A stretch of 64,000 nt of DNA from Streptomyces sp. I05A-00742. Its GTDB lineage: Bacteria; Actinomycetota; Actinomycetes; Streptomycetales; Streptomycetaceae. The notes under the pieces are model-generated. The model was not told the DNA's origin. It saw only the letters and a program-made list of their open reading frames with translations, and searched no databases. Shown piece by piece: positions 28,853 through 36,197 of the stretch. Each line of letters opens with the position of its first letter. Positions within the stretch are counted from its first letter, which is position 1. Both the position numbers and the translations under genes were made by a program. Where the stretch lies: NCBI RefSeq assembly GCF_013055795.1, contig NZ_JABETO010000011.1, forward strand, positions 86,119 to 150,118, in the 5' to 3' direction.

Positions 28853-30064
28853 GTGAGCGGTTGGGCTGATCTGACGACCGGAAGGCGCATCAAGCACTTG
28901 CGCGGTTCCGACATGACACAGCAGGGCTTGGCGGATGCGGCCGGAGTGTCTCTCGCTCTGGTGCAGAAGGCGGAACAGGACAAGGGGGACCTGTCCGTCG
29001 GCTCACTGCTGAAGTTCGCCGCCGCGCTCCGGACGGACGTCTCGGTGATCCTGGGCCAGCAGGCTCCCCGACAGGGCATGAACCGCGAGGACCGGGCCGC
29101 ACTGCGCCGCCTTTCCGACGCTGTGCACGAAAGCGCGCTCGGCGAATGGGAGGGGGTCGAGGACCCGAGCAGCGTCGATGAGCTGGGCAAGGCGCGTGAT
29201 CTCGCGTGGGCCGCCTTCTGGGCCGGGGACACCGTCGCTTTGAGCGGCTTCGCCTCCCGGGTCCTCATGGAAGGCCAGGCGCGGTATGTGAGTGCGGGAG
29301 GAGTCGAGCGCGAGCGACTGGGCCTCGTCCTGGCGAGCACCTACAGGGTCGCCGCGTCCTGTGCGAACGGGTTCGGGCAGCGTGACCTGGCGCTGAGCGC
29401 GCTGACCTCCGCCAAACTGCGCGCCGTGGAGACCGGTGATCCCGTGATGCCGGCCCTGCTCGAATCCACCCTGTCCTGGATCTATCTCAGGAGCGCCAAG
29501 CTGCCGCGAGCGGTCTCCGTGGCCGAGCGCGCCGCCCTGGCCGTCGAACCCCGTTTCAGCCGGCCCTCGCGTCCGCAACTGGTTGCCTACGGCCGCCTCA
29601 TGATCTCCGCAGCAGTCGCGGCGTCACGGCGTGAGGACGAGAGCGCAGCGGACGACTACATCTCCCAGGCCCATGCCGCGGCTGCCCGGCTCGGCAGGGA
29701 CGTCGACCTGTACGGCACGAACTTCGGCCCGACGGCGGCGAAGGCTGAGGCCGTCGGCATTCACGTCGCCCTCGGCAACCACGGCCGGGCCCTGAAACTG
29801 GCCGGTGAGCCGGGCATGAACAAGCTTCCCTGCTCCATGTCGAAGGTGGCGAGGAACCGCTACAAGCTCGATGTGGCCCAGGCGCAGTGTTCCGCCGGTC
29901 TCTACGACCAGGCCGCGGACACGCTGATCGAAGTGGGGCTCGATGCTCCGGAGTGGGTGAGGCACCAGGCGCTTCCGGGGGTGATCGGCCGTCGCCTGGC
30001 CAAGGTGTCGGCGGCGAGGGTTCGGAACATCAGCCGGGTGATCGGCGTCCCCTTGATCAGCTGA
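28853..30064 (+). CDS. XRE-family HTH regulator with C-terminal TPR-like domain
   Basis: About 403 residues. The N-terminal helix-turn-helix (GRRIKHLRG to LLKFAAALRTDVSVILG, residues 8-70) has the Cro/C1 pattern with TQQGLADAAGVSLALVQKAE. The rest is a helical TPR-like sensor domain (SALTSAKLRAVETGDPVMP, RAVSVAERAALAVEP, YISQAHAAAARLG). The GTG at 28853 is favoured because GAGG lies five bases upstream; another GTG lies at 28847. Such proteins in Streptomyces often sense small peptides or control development; the target is unknown. Confidence 0.86.
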   Translation: MSGWADLTTGRRIKHLRGSDMTQQGLADAAGVSLALVQKAEQDKGDLSVGSLLKFAAALRTDVSVILGQQAPRQGMNREDRAALRRLSDAVHESALGEWEGVEDPSSVDELGKARDLAWAAFWAGDTVALSGFASRVLMEGQARYVSAGGVERERLGLVLASTYRVAASCANGFGQRDLALSALTSAKLRAVETGDPVMPALLESTLSWIYLRSAKLPRAVSVAERAALAVEPRFSRPSRPQLVAYGRLMISAAVAASRREDESAADDYISQAHAAAARLGRDVDLYGTNFGPTAAKAEAVGIHVALGNHGRALKLAGEPGMNKLPCSMSKVARNRYKLDVAQAQCSAGLYDQAADTLIEVGLDAPEWVRHQALPGVIGRRLAKVSAARVRNISRVIGVPLIS

Positions 30065-30157
30065 CCCGTACGGAGCGTACGAGCCGCTGCCGGCGGTCTG
30101 AGGAGGTAGGACGCCCCGTCGCTTCACCCCAGGTGTCCATACCGGCACGATGCGTGC

Positions 30158-30634
30158 ATGGTCAGCAATCAGAAGACCGAGTCCGGGCCCGCGCCCGACG
30201 TCCGGAGGGCCGATGGTGATCGCAGGCGCCGACGCCAGTTGACGGACGCCGCCTCTGGTCTCACCTCCGGGGTCGAGCGGTTCCGATGCGTCATCTACCT
30301 GTCCGGTGGCATTGATTCCGTCACCGCGCGAGCGCGCGAGGACTGCCAGGGGGCCGCCTACGCGTTCGGATGGAGTGTGGTCGCGGTGATCGAGGCGGAC
30401 GAGGGTCACATGACCCCGAGAGAACGCATCGGCCTGTCGAGCGCCCTTCGCTATATCCGGAGCGGAGCGGCAGGGGTTGTCCTCACCGCTTGGCGATCGA
30501 TGATCGCGACAAGTGCCGAGGAATACCGTGAAGTTGCCCGGTCGGTCGAGGAGAGCGGCGGCTTCGTGTACGCCAGGACCCTGACAGGACCGTCGGACAC
30601 CGCGCAACCGGGGCCGGAGCGGGACGACACGTGA
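30158..30634 (+). CDS. Resolvase-like catalytic-domain protein, degenerate or non-catalytic
   Basis: 158 residues. The central part (CVIYLSGGID to GGFVYA) follows the order of a serine-recombinase N-terminal domain: a beta strand, a helix, GWSVVAVIEADEG, then ALRYIRSGAAGVVLTAWRS and EEYREVARSVEESGG. The usual YxRvS catalytic signature is not intact (YLSGGIDS) and there is no C-terminal DNA-binding part. Probably a repurposed, regulatory or partner protein. It overlaps the next gene by 4 bp and lies 93 bp after the HTH/TPR gene, so the three form an apparent operon. Confidence 0.6.
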   Translation: MVSNQKTESGPAPDVRRADGDRRRRRQLTDAASGLTSGVERFRCVIYLSGGIDSVTARAREDCQGAAYAFGWSVVAVIEADEGHMTPRERIGLSSALRYIRSGAAGVVLTAWRSMIATSAEEYREVARSVEESGGFVYARTLTGPSDTAQPGPERDDT

Positions 30635-30867
30635 CGCAGCAGGTGAGAACCGGGGCACCCAGAGCCGGCGTTCCCCTCGGGCGCCTGGTCAAGGATCTGC
30701 GGTCGGGCCGGGTCGGGGTGGTCACACAGGATTACGGAGACACCGTTCGGCTCGGAGCGCCTGATGGCTCCGGGCGCTGGCTGTGCCCGGCGAGCCGGAT
30801 CACTCTGGCCACCTCGGCCGACCGGCAGGCGCTCGGTCTGGCCCCCCACCCCGACCCGGGGCGATGA
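30631..30867 (+). CDS. Small protein of unknown function coupled to resolvase-like gene
   Basis: 78 residues, GTG start inside the upstream stop (GTGA overlap). Core: GRLVKDLRSGRVGVVTQDYG and DTVRLGAPDGSGRWLCPASR, a small beta-barrel-like pattern reminiscent of KOW/SH3-type domains, but no family could be assigned. Always expressed with the previous gene on the evidence of coupling. Confidence 0.7.
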   Translation: MTQQVRTGAPRAGVPLGRLVKDLRSGRVGVVTQDYGDTVRLGAPDGSGRWLCPASRITLATSADRQALGLAPHPDPGR

Positions 30868-30909
30868 CGGGCGGCACCCGCTTTCGGGCCGGTCGCATAC
30901 GCTCGCCGG

Positions 30910-31440
30910 GTGACGCTCTACTTCGACCCCTTGACCGTTCTCGACGGCGAGGACCGCGACGTCTTCCGAGGCCGCTGGGAAGACCGGCTGTGGCTCAACG
31001 TCCCCGGCCCCTTCTACGGCGGTGAGACCGACACATGCTGGACGGGGCGCCTCCACGCGCCCCGGCACGTCCTCTACGGAGGCCGGCACCTCAGCGAGTA
31101 CGTCTACCGTCAGCCCCGCACGCCCGCCGAGACCGCCGCGCTCGTGGAGGCCGCGGGGGACGACCCGTTCCTCGGGTACGGCTGTGACGGCGACTCGCGG
31201 TGGACGCCGGAGACCGTCCGGGAGTGGTGGCGCGATCGCGGCCGGGTCGCTCAGTACCTGTCGGACCACAGGAGCCAGTGGGAGGAGAGCGACGTCGCGG
31301 CGGGGCAGGGGGTGGCAGCGGCCGTGCGCGACTTCAAGGCCTACCTCGACGGGGAGTTGGCGGCCGATCTGCGGATCTACCTCTTCCGGTTGGCGGAGGG
31401 GCGGCCTCCTGCCTCGGGCGATCGGTTGCCCGAGCTCTAG
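30910..31440 (+). CDS. Uncharacterised protein ending exactly at the IS target site
   Basis: 176 residues from GTG 30910. Aromatic-rich N-terminus (GPFYGGETDTCWTGRLHAPRH) and helical C-terminus (AAAVRDFKAYLDGELAADLRIYLFRLAEG). No family recognised. Its TAG stop (31438-31440) is part of the CTAG that borders the insertion sequence, so the natural C-terminus may have been slightly shortened or altered by the insertion. Independent of the preceding operon except for a 42-bp gap. Confidence 0.72.
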   Translation: MTLYFDPLTVLDGEDRDVFRGRWEDRLWLNVPGPFYGGETDTCWTGRLHAPRHVLYGGRHLSEYVYRQPRTPAETAALVEAAGDDPFLGYGCDGDSRWTPETVREWWRDRGRVAQYLSDHRSQWEESDVAAGQGVAAAVRDFKAYLDGELAADLRIYLFRLAEGRPPASGDRLPEL

Positions 31441-31466
31441 TACTACAGCCGGTTGTTCACGTGACG
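31441..31466 (+). repeat. Left terminal inverted repeat of the IS701-type element
   Basis: Begins TACTACAGCCGGTTGTTCAC directly after CTAG. Thirteen bases match the outer right end perfectly; the next stretch matches with small gaps. Confidence 0.85.
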
Positions 31467-31494
31467 TGACGGCGGGTGCCTCGTTGCTCCATTC

Positions 31495-32188
31495 GTGGGA
31501 CTGATGCTGACGCTGGGCGTGGTGCAGACTGGCGAGCTGAACGAGTTTGAGATCCGGTCGCTGGATGGCGAGTTGGAAGCGCTGTGTGCATCTGTGGACG
31601 ATGTGTTCGCGCGTCCAGCCTCGCGGGAGAACCTGCGGGCGATGGTGCGCGGGCTGCTCAGCGAGGTGCCGCGCAAGAACCTGTGGCAGCTCGCCGAGTT
31701 CGCCGGGCACCCCAATCCCGACCGGCTGCAGGGCTTTCTCGCCAAGGCGGCCTGGGACGCCGACGAGCTTCGCGACCGGGTCCGCGCCTACGCGGTCGCG
31801 GCCCTGGTGGCCGACGATGCGGTGCTGATCGCGGACGAGACCGGCGACATCAAGAAGGGCACCAAGACCGCCGGGGTGCAGCGGCAGTACATCGGCACGG
31901 CGGGCCGGATCGAGAACGCGCAGGTCAGTGTGCATCTGTCCTACGGCTCCAGCCGTGGCCGCACACTCATCGACCGCGAACTCTACCTCGGCCGCGCCTG
32001 GGCCGGTACCACCGCCGAGCACGAGCATCGCTGCGCCGAGCAGGGCATCCCGCCCGAGCGGGCCACCGAGGTGGCGACCAAGCCGGAGCTGGCCCGTCAT
32101 GCACTGGCACCGCTGGCGCACCCGCCATCAGATCCGAGCCCGCGCCAGCCACTACCGCACGCGAACGGCCCGCGCTCACTCACCGTAA
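31495..32188 (+). pseudogene. IS701-family DDE transposase, internally deleted and frameshifted
   Basis: The N-terminal portion is open for about 200 residues (LREL-type start, GHPNPDRLQGFLAKAAWDAD, DDAVLIADETGDIKKGTKTAGVQRQY with the first Asp of the DDE triad, RATEVATKPELARHAL). It then jumps near 32095, out of frame, to the extreme C-terminus (WHRWRTRHQIRARASHYR). The middle with the remaining catalytic residues, several hundred bp in full-length relatives, is missing. This protein cannot transpose the element itself. Confidence 0.9.
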
Positions 32189-32205
32189 AACCACCGGCCG
32201 TAACA
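32179..32205 (-). repeat. Inner right terminal inverted repeat
   Basis: Reverse complement starts TGTTACGGCCGGTGG, differing from the outer right end at four positions in 27. It abuts CTAG (32206-32209), which also supplies the stop codon of the MarR-type gene. Confidence 0.85.
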
Positions 32206-32664
32206 CTAGTGGTGCCAAGCTCGCCCACCCGTGTTGTGGATGAACCGCTGCAACACCTTGAGGGCGGTCAGGTACTCCTCGTCGGAGATACCCGCGTGCC
32301 GTTCCGCCCAGAGCTCGTCCTGAAGGGCTGCGGCCTTGTCGTAGAACGCCCTGCCCTCAGCCGTGATGCCCAGACGTCCCTCGGCATCCTCTTTGATCCA
32401 GCCCTGGGCGATGATCGTGTCGATCTCTGACTCCATGGTTTCCGGGCCGGTGTCGAGATAGTTCCGAAGGAGGCGGGACACTTCGTCACGGGTCTTGACG
32501 GTGTCGGCGCCTGCGACCTGTGCGAGGGCCCACCACTGCGGTTGGGTAGTGCCGATCCCGGCGAGGGCGGCCCGGGTGCGGGCGATGACGGCCTTGTTGG
32601 CCGCCCAACTCCAGTAGCCGATGGGCTGTTTGATCAGGTCTGTGTCGCTGTGCGAGTACTCCAT
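32206..32664 (-). CDS. MarR-type winged-helix transcriptional regulator, between two IS right ends
   Basis: 152 residues from ATG 32664. Helical N-terminus (KQPIGYWSWAANKAVIARTRAALAG), then QPQWWALAQV, RLLRNYLDTGPETMESEIDTIIAQGWI, GRLGITAEGRAFYDKAAALQ and a C-terminal ISDEEYLTALKVLQRFIHNTGG. This is the layout of a MarR-like dimer with a winged helix and C-terminal dimerisation helix. The last codons (AWHH, stop) run into the CTAG of the inner IS end, so the stop is at or created by the insertion. The promoter upstream has a MerR-type layout. Confidence 0.85.
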   Translation of the reverse strand: MEYSHSDTDLIKQPIGYWSWAANKAVIARTRAALAGIGTTQPQWWALAQVAGADTVKTRDEVSRLLRNYLDTGPETMESEIDTIIAQGWIKEDAEGRLGITAEGRAFYDKAAALQDELWAERHAGISDEEYLTALKVLQRFIHNTGGRAWHH

Positions 32665-32708
32665 GGCCGAAACCCCTGTTCGTTGTCTGAGCCGGTTCGA
32701 CGGGATCG

Positions 32709-32739
32709 ACCGTAGAAACTCAACTGGACTTGAGGTCAA
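32709..32739 (-). promoter_or_regulatory. MerR/SoxR-type promoter of the MarR-type gene (19-bp spacer with dyad)
   Basis: On the minus strand: -35 TTGACC (32739-32734), a 19-bp spacer, then -10 TACGGT (32714-32709). The spacer carries the dyad CCTCAAGTCCAGTTGAGT, close to the SoxR-class consensus. A 19-bp spacer with a central dyad is the hallmark of promoters that MerR-family proteins activate by distortion. No MerR gene lies in the window, so the regulator would act in trans. Confidence 0.7.
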
Positions 32740-32783
32740 GGGCGTACCGGTCGACTCGTCCGAGAGGTCGCCTACTTGCTGCT

Positions 32784-32810
32784 CTCACCGTGAAACCACC
32801 GGCTGTAGTA
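32784..32810 (-). repeat. Outer right terminal inverted repeat
   Basis: Reverse complement TACTACAGCCGGTGGTTTCA, preceded outward by CTAG (32811-32814). Same orientation as the inner right end. Confidence 0.85.
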
Positions 32811-32814
32811 CTAG

Positions 32815-33218
32815 CCGGCCTTGGGTGGGCCGCACCGCTTCACGCCGCCATCGGCCACCGGGCGGAACGCGGAACGGGTACGGCTGCAACTCGGCTCCGC
32901 GCGGGCGAGCCTGCGCGCCGGCCGCCGTCAGGGCCTCGGGCGCCTTCCGCCGCTGTCGGTCGCGCACCAGCCAGCTAGCCGGGCGGGCGACCCGCACGTC
33001 CTCCCACAGCGCCGAGGGCGCGAGCGCTGCCGCTCCCGGCCTGATAGCCGCAGTCGAGCCTTCCGCGCGAGACAGCCGACAGCGCCGGGCCGCCCAGGCG
33101 GCGCCACTCGTGCAGGGAGCAGCCTCTGGCCTCAACTTCTGCCTAGGGAGGCGGGAGTTCTGGGCGGGGTGGGGTGGGATGGCGGTGTGCAGCCGGTGGG
33201 CGGTACGGCGCTGCTTCG
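32815..33218. other. Region with no recognisable gene right of the IS
   Basis: Open frames exist in several registers but none shows family motifs or good ribosome sites. A minus-strand frame through 32820-33130 has some protein-like composition (LWEDVRVARPASWLVRDRQR) and may be a decayed gene. Confidence 0.4.
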
Positions 33219-33694
33219 GTGGGGCGGCATTGTGCCTGTCCGGCTGTCCGTTTCGTCTCGGGCCCTGCGGGCCCAAGGCGGCGGGCTGCGCGCGGGAAGG
33301 GGCCCGGGCCGGGTTCCTCGACCGCGGGAGTTGAGGGCGGAAGGCCCGGAGCAGCCGGTGTCGGGGAGTTGGCCGCGTCTCTGGCTCCTCGCACGTCCCA
33401 CAGGCAGCAGTTGTGTCCCGCAGGCGTCTGCCTGGGCGTGGGCCGGGGCGGTTGTGGTAGATCCGGGCGGTTTTTCGGCCCGACACGCCACAAGAAGCGC
33501 CCCGATCCACCAGTTCCTGCTCGCTCACGCCGGGGAGGGGCGGGCACCCACTGCCACCGCTCCCGCCCGCGCCTCCACCCCCAGGAGCCGCAGGCGAGGT
33601 ACCGGCCCGGGCCTCCTCTCCGCGTAGTCAGCCGCTTTGGGCCCGCAGGGCCCGAGACGAAACAGTCAGCCGGGCGAGCACCATGCCGCCCCAC
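33219..33694. repeat. Long imperfect inverted repeat, about 476 bp end to end
   Basis: Arms 33219-33276 and 33637-33694 match at 52 of 58 positions, with the inner 27 bases perfect (CTCGGGCCCTGCGGGCCCAA at their core). Weaker complementarity extends inwards to about 33311/33602 and outwards towards 33183/33735. About 290 bp of unassigned sequence lies between. The right edge coincides roughly with the break in ridA. Could be a non-autonomous mobile element or an inverted duplication; no transposase is present. Confidence 0.75.
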
Positions 33695-33743
33695 TCAACC
33701 TGATCCGCCCTACACGCACCCACACCGAACCCGTAGCCGAGTC

Positions 33744-33929
33744 CACGGCCTTGGCCACCTGCCCGGAGAAGTCCCCGACCGCCGCGGTCGAGCCGTCCTG
33801 GTTGAGCGGACAGGCCCCGGCAAGAAAGATCAGCCGGGCCTCGGCCGGTGCCGTGGCCGCGTAGGCGTACTCGGCGACGCCGGAGAGGGAAGGGGAGCGG
33901 ACCAACGTAACGGCACGGGGCACAGGCAT
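33744..33929 (-). pseudogene. Truncated RidA-family (YjgF) gene
   Basis: From ATG 33929 about 62 residues match the start of a Rid protein: VRSPSLSGVAEYAYAATAPA, EARLIFLAGACPLNQDGST, AAVGDFSGQVAKAV. Homology stops at about 33744 and the frame runs on into repeat sequence. The C-terminal half with the catalytic Arg and trimer contacts is missing, and was not found on the far side of the inverted repeat. Confidence 0.8.
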
Positions 33930-34150
33930 TCCCTTTCGCGTCATACGCAGTGGTGCCCCGCACCTTTTCAGAGATCCGCTCGGCCTCAGAGATCCACTCG
34001 GCATTCGACGCAATTCCCTGACCAGTTACGTATGGCAGCAAGCCGTTGTCGGCAATCGTCACGCGTCCACGCCGCGAACGAAGCAGGTGATCGGAGAGAC
34101 GCGGTCTTCGGCAGCGTTTTCACCCCCGGAGATCGTCACGAAGGGCAGCA
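33930..34150. other. Short intergenic region between ridA fragment and lipoprotein gene
   Basis: 220 bp. An open frame from 34062 (minus) crosses it but overlaps the ridA start in another register and has no family features. It probably includes the promoter of the broken ridA. Confidence 0.4.
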
Positions 34151-34798
34151 CTATGTCAGGTCGTCGCGCACCTTCCGCGCCAACTCGGCGGCACCGGGGC
34201 CGCTGTCCTTCGCCGGCACCTTCCAGCGGAAGATATGACCCCGGGCGTCCAGGAACATGAGCGTTCCCCCGCGGGCCGCCTCCGGGATGTCGAAGGCGAC
34301 CTGCGTGAGGTCGTAGGTGCCGGGCTGCACGATGTTGCCGTGGCCGCCGCCCTGGACGATGGCGGCTCCGTTCCCGGAACCGCTGTCGGTGGCTCGGCCG
34401 TCCGGGGCCACCCACTTCCAGCCTCCTCCGTCCAGGGACACCGCCTGAGCGGCAGGAGCCGCCCTGGTCGCCTTCTCCTTCACCGAGATGACGGCGAACA
34501 GGCCGTTCCTGGCCTTGGTGTACGGGCCGGTGCCGCCCTTGGCGTACACGACGTCGGTGGGGGTCAGTTCCAGTGGCCCACCGCCCGGGACCCGTGACGG
34601 GGAGCCGTCGGTCTGTACCGGCTTCCCCAGTGCAAGTGGATCGTCCGTGTTCCCCTGGGCGTCCGGCGCCGACTTGTGGGCGGCTTGCGGGGGGTGCGCC
34701 GGGACGGGATCGTCCGGAGCTTTGTTCCCTCCCCCGGAGGAGCAGGCTGACAGGCCAAAGGTGAGGAGAACGGTTCCGATCAAGATTTTTCTTCGCAT
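34151..34798 (-). CDS. Lipoprotein with a DUF4352-like beta domain
   Basis: 215 residues from ATG 34798. The signal peptide RRKILIGTVLLTFGLSACSS has a clear lipobox (LSAC). A Pro/Ala-rich linker to about residue 75 precedes a beta-sandwich-like domain: LTPTDVVYAKGGTGPYTKAR, LFAVISVKEKATRAAPAAQ, GTYDLTQVAFDIPEAARGGT. This resembles telokin-like DUF4352 domains; assignment is tentative. It lies 152 bp downstream of the methyltransferase gene on the same strand. Confidence 0.8.
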   Translation of the reverse strand: MRRKILIGTVLLTFGLSACSSGGGNKAPDDPVPAHPPQAAHKSAPDAQGNTDDPLALGKPVQTDGSPSRVPGGGPLELTPTDVVYAKGGTGPYTKARNGLFAVISVKEKATRAAPAAQAVSLDGGGWKWVAPDGRATDSGSGNGAAIVQGGGHGNIVQPGTYDLTQVAFDIPEAARGGTLMFLDARGHIFRWKVPAKDSGPGAAELARKVRDDLT

Positions 34799-34950
34799 GT
34801 CCGCATGATCACAGCGTTCATGGGCATCGCATGCATTCAAGGGCCATTGATGTCCCGACATTGTTGACTCGCGCCCTGGCGCAGGCACTCCCGACGCGAG
34901 CCGAGGCCGGTGTGGCGAGGACGCGGCCCAGGCAGGTCGACAACATGGCG

Positions 34951-35688
34951 TCAGCGGCGCCGGAATGCCAGCAGTGTGCAGTCGCACCGCAAGTGTCCCG
35001 CCTCATCGGCATGCTCGGCGAACACGGGATCGGTGCCGAGCCGCTCGTGCGGTATGTCGAACACGTTCTCCTGGTACACCTCGCACGTCAGGCCGGCGGA
35101 CTCGGCGAACTGTTCCAGCAGGCCGATGTTTCCCGCGATCCTGCTGTACCCGAGGTAGACCGTTCCCGAGTCGGTCAGGTGGTCGGGCGCTGTCCGGAGA
35201 AACTCGCGGTGTGCGGTGTAGCCCGGGTCGAAGACCGCTGCCTCGGCATACGACGGGGAGGTGTTGTCGGCGGGGCTCTCGACGAACGGCGAGTTCCAGT
35301 AGATGATGTCGAACTTGTCGTGGGCGTCCAGGGATTTGAACAGGTCACTCCTCAACGCGCGCACCTTGTCCCCGACGCCGTGTCGCTCGGCGTTGGCCCG
35401 TACGTTGTCCACGGCGGACGGATTGATGTCGACGGCGGTCACGGGTGCGCAACCGTGCAGAGCGGCCATGACGGCGGTGACGCCGCTGCCGCATCCCATC
35501 TCCAGGAAGCTGGTTCCCGCAGTGAGGGGCAGCCAGGAAGTGAAGAGGGTGGACGCGAGCTTGGACTCCCCGGCGAATACGTCACCGAACTGAATCCACT
35601 CCCTGTCCAGGAGCGAGAATGAGGTGGTCTCGACCTCACCTCGTGCCCGGATCGCGCGCTGTCCCATTGCATAGCCGAGCCTGTTCAT
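34951..35688 (-). CDS. Class I SAM-dependent methyltransferase (MTS/HemK-like)
   Basis: 245 residues. SAM-binding motif I FLEMGCGSGVTAVMAALHG, acidic VDINPSAVDNVRANAE, motif IV IIYWNSPFVE (NPPF/Y-like, typical of N- or small-molecule methyltransferases of the MTS type), and CTLLAFRRR at the end. ATG preceded by GAGAGG. The substrate is not evident: family members modify rRNA, release factors or small molecules. No biosynthetic genes adjoin it. Confidence 0.88.
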   Translation of the reverse strand: MNRLGYAMGQRAIRARGEVETTSFSLLDREWIQFGDVFAGESKLASTLFTSWLPLTAGTSFLEMGCGSGVTAVMAALHGCAPVTAVDINPSAVDNVRANAERHGVGDKVRALRSDLFKSLDAHDKFDIIYWNSPFVESPADNTSPSYAEAAVFDPGYTAHREFLRTAPDHLTDSGTVYLGYSRIAGNIGLLEQFAESAGLTCEVYQENVFDIPHERLGTDPVFAEHADEAGHLRCDCTLLAFRRR

Positions 35689-36197
35689 GACAATCCTCTC
35701 GAATTGGAGCGGTGATGTGAGAAAGGCGGTTTGCCGTGGGTCCGTGAGTGAGGGTCGACCACGTGCTGCTCGCGCTCCGGTCGTCTCGCGCTCCGGACGT
35801 CGCCGGTGGGGGAGGAGTCGACGCTCGTCGCCGTCAGGCCCAGCCGGTCCGCGTCCATAACGGGCAAGAGCCGGAAGGGATCGGCCGCGTCGGGCCGTGA
35901 TCGCCGCGGCGCCCGGGGGCCGGTCGTGTCATGACCGCCGTGATCTGCCGGATCCCGGTTCCCGGGCGGGATTCGGCCGCCATCGTCGACATCGGCGCCC
36001 ACCCCTTCCTGGCTCGGTGGGGCGACGCTACCCCTCCCGGATCGCGGTCCGCAGCCGATTCCGGGAAGGAGTCCGCACCGGGAGACAAATGGGCGGCCGC
36101 CCGGGCCGTCGGGCCGGGCCCGACGGCGGCGGGGGCGCCACGCGGCCCGGCCCGCGCGCCGGTGGTCGTCACCGGCGGCGGCCCCGGGCCCGCCGGT
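35689..36197. other. Non-coding gap upstream of the methyltransferase
   Basis: About 510 bp between same-strand genes. No convincing gene. It should hold the methyltransferase promoter (near 35690-35800) and, at its right side, the sdaA terminator hairpin at 36105-36127. Confidence 0.45.
36105..36127 (-). terminator. Probable terminator of the glycine/serine gene cluster
   Basis: Perfect 9-bp inverted repeat GCCGTCGGG/CCCGACGGC with a 5-nt loop, 70 bp downstream of the sdaA stop on the minus strand. Confidence 0.55.

Larger units (their letters stand above)
31441..32810 (+). mobile_element. IS701-type element with a deleted transposase, nested right ends and a MarR cargo
   Basis: The left end (TACTACAGCCGGT from 31441) is matched by the outer right end, whose reverse complement reads TACTACAGCCGGT up to 32810: 13 identical terminal bases. 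Both are flanked by CTAG (31437-31440 and 32811-32814), the 4-bp target typical of the IS701 family. A second, slightly diverged right end finishes at 32205 and is also followed by CTAG. Hence either the 765-bp element 31441-32205 stands alone, next to the remnant of another copy, or the 1370-bp unit with its 600-bp cargo behaves as one mobile unit. Confidence 0.8.

Noticed and set aside
32785-33627. Several medium open frames on both strands to the right of the IS
   Set aside because: No family motifs, and they cross the inverted repeat arms; more likely chance frames in GC-rich repeat sequence.
33628-34062. 144-residue minus-strand frame over the ridA fragment
   Set aside because: Overlaps the ridA start in a different frame and ends inside the inverted repeat; no homology to a known domain was recognised.
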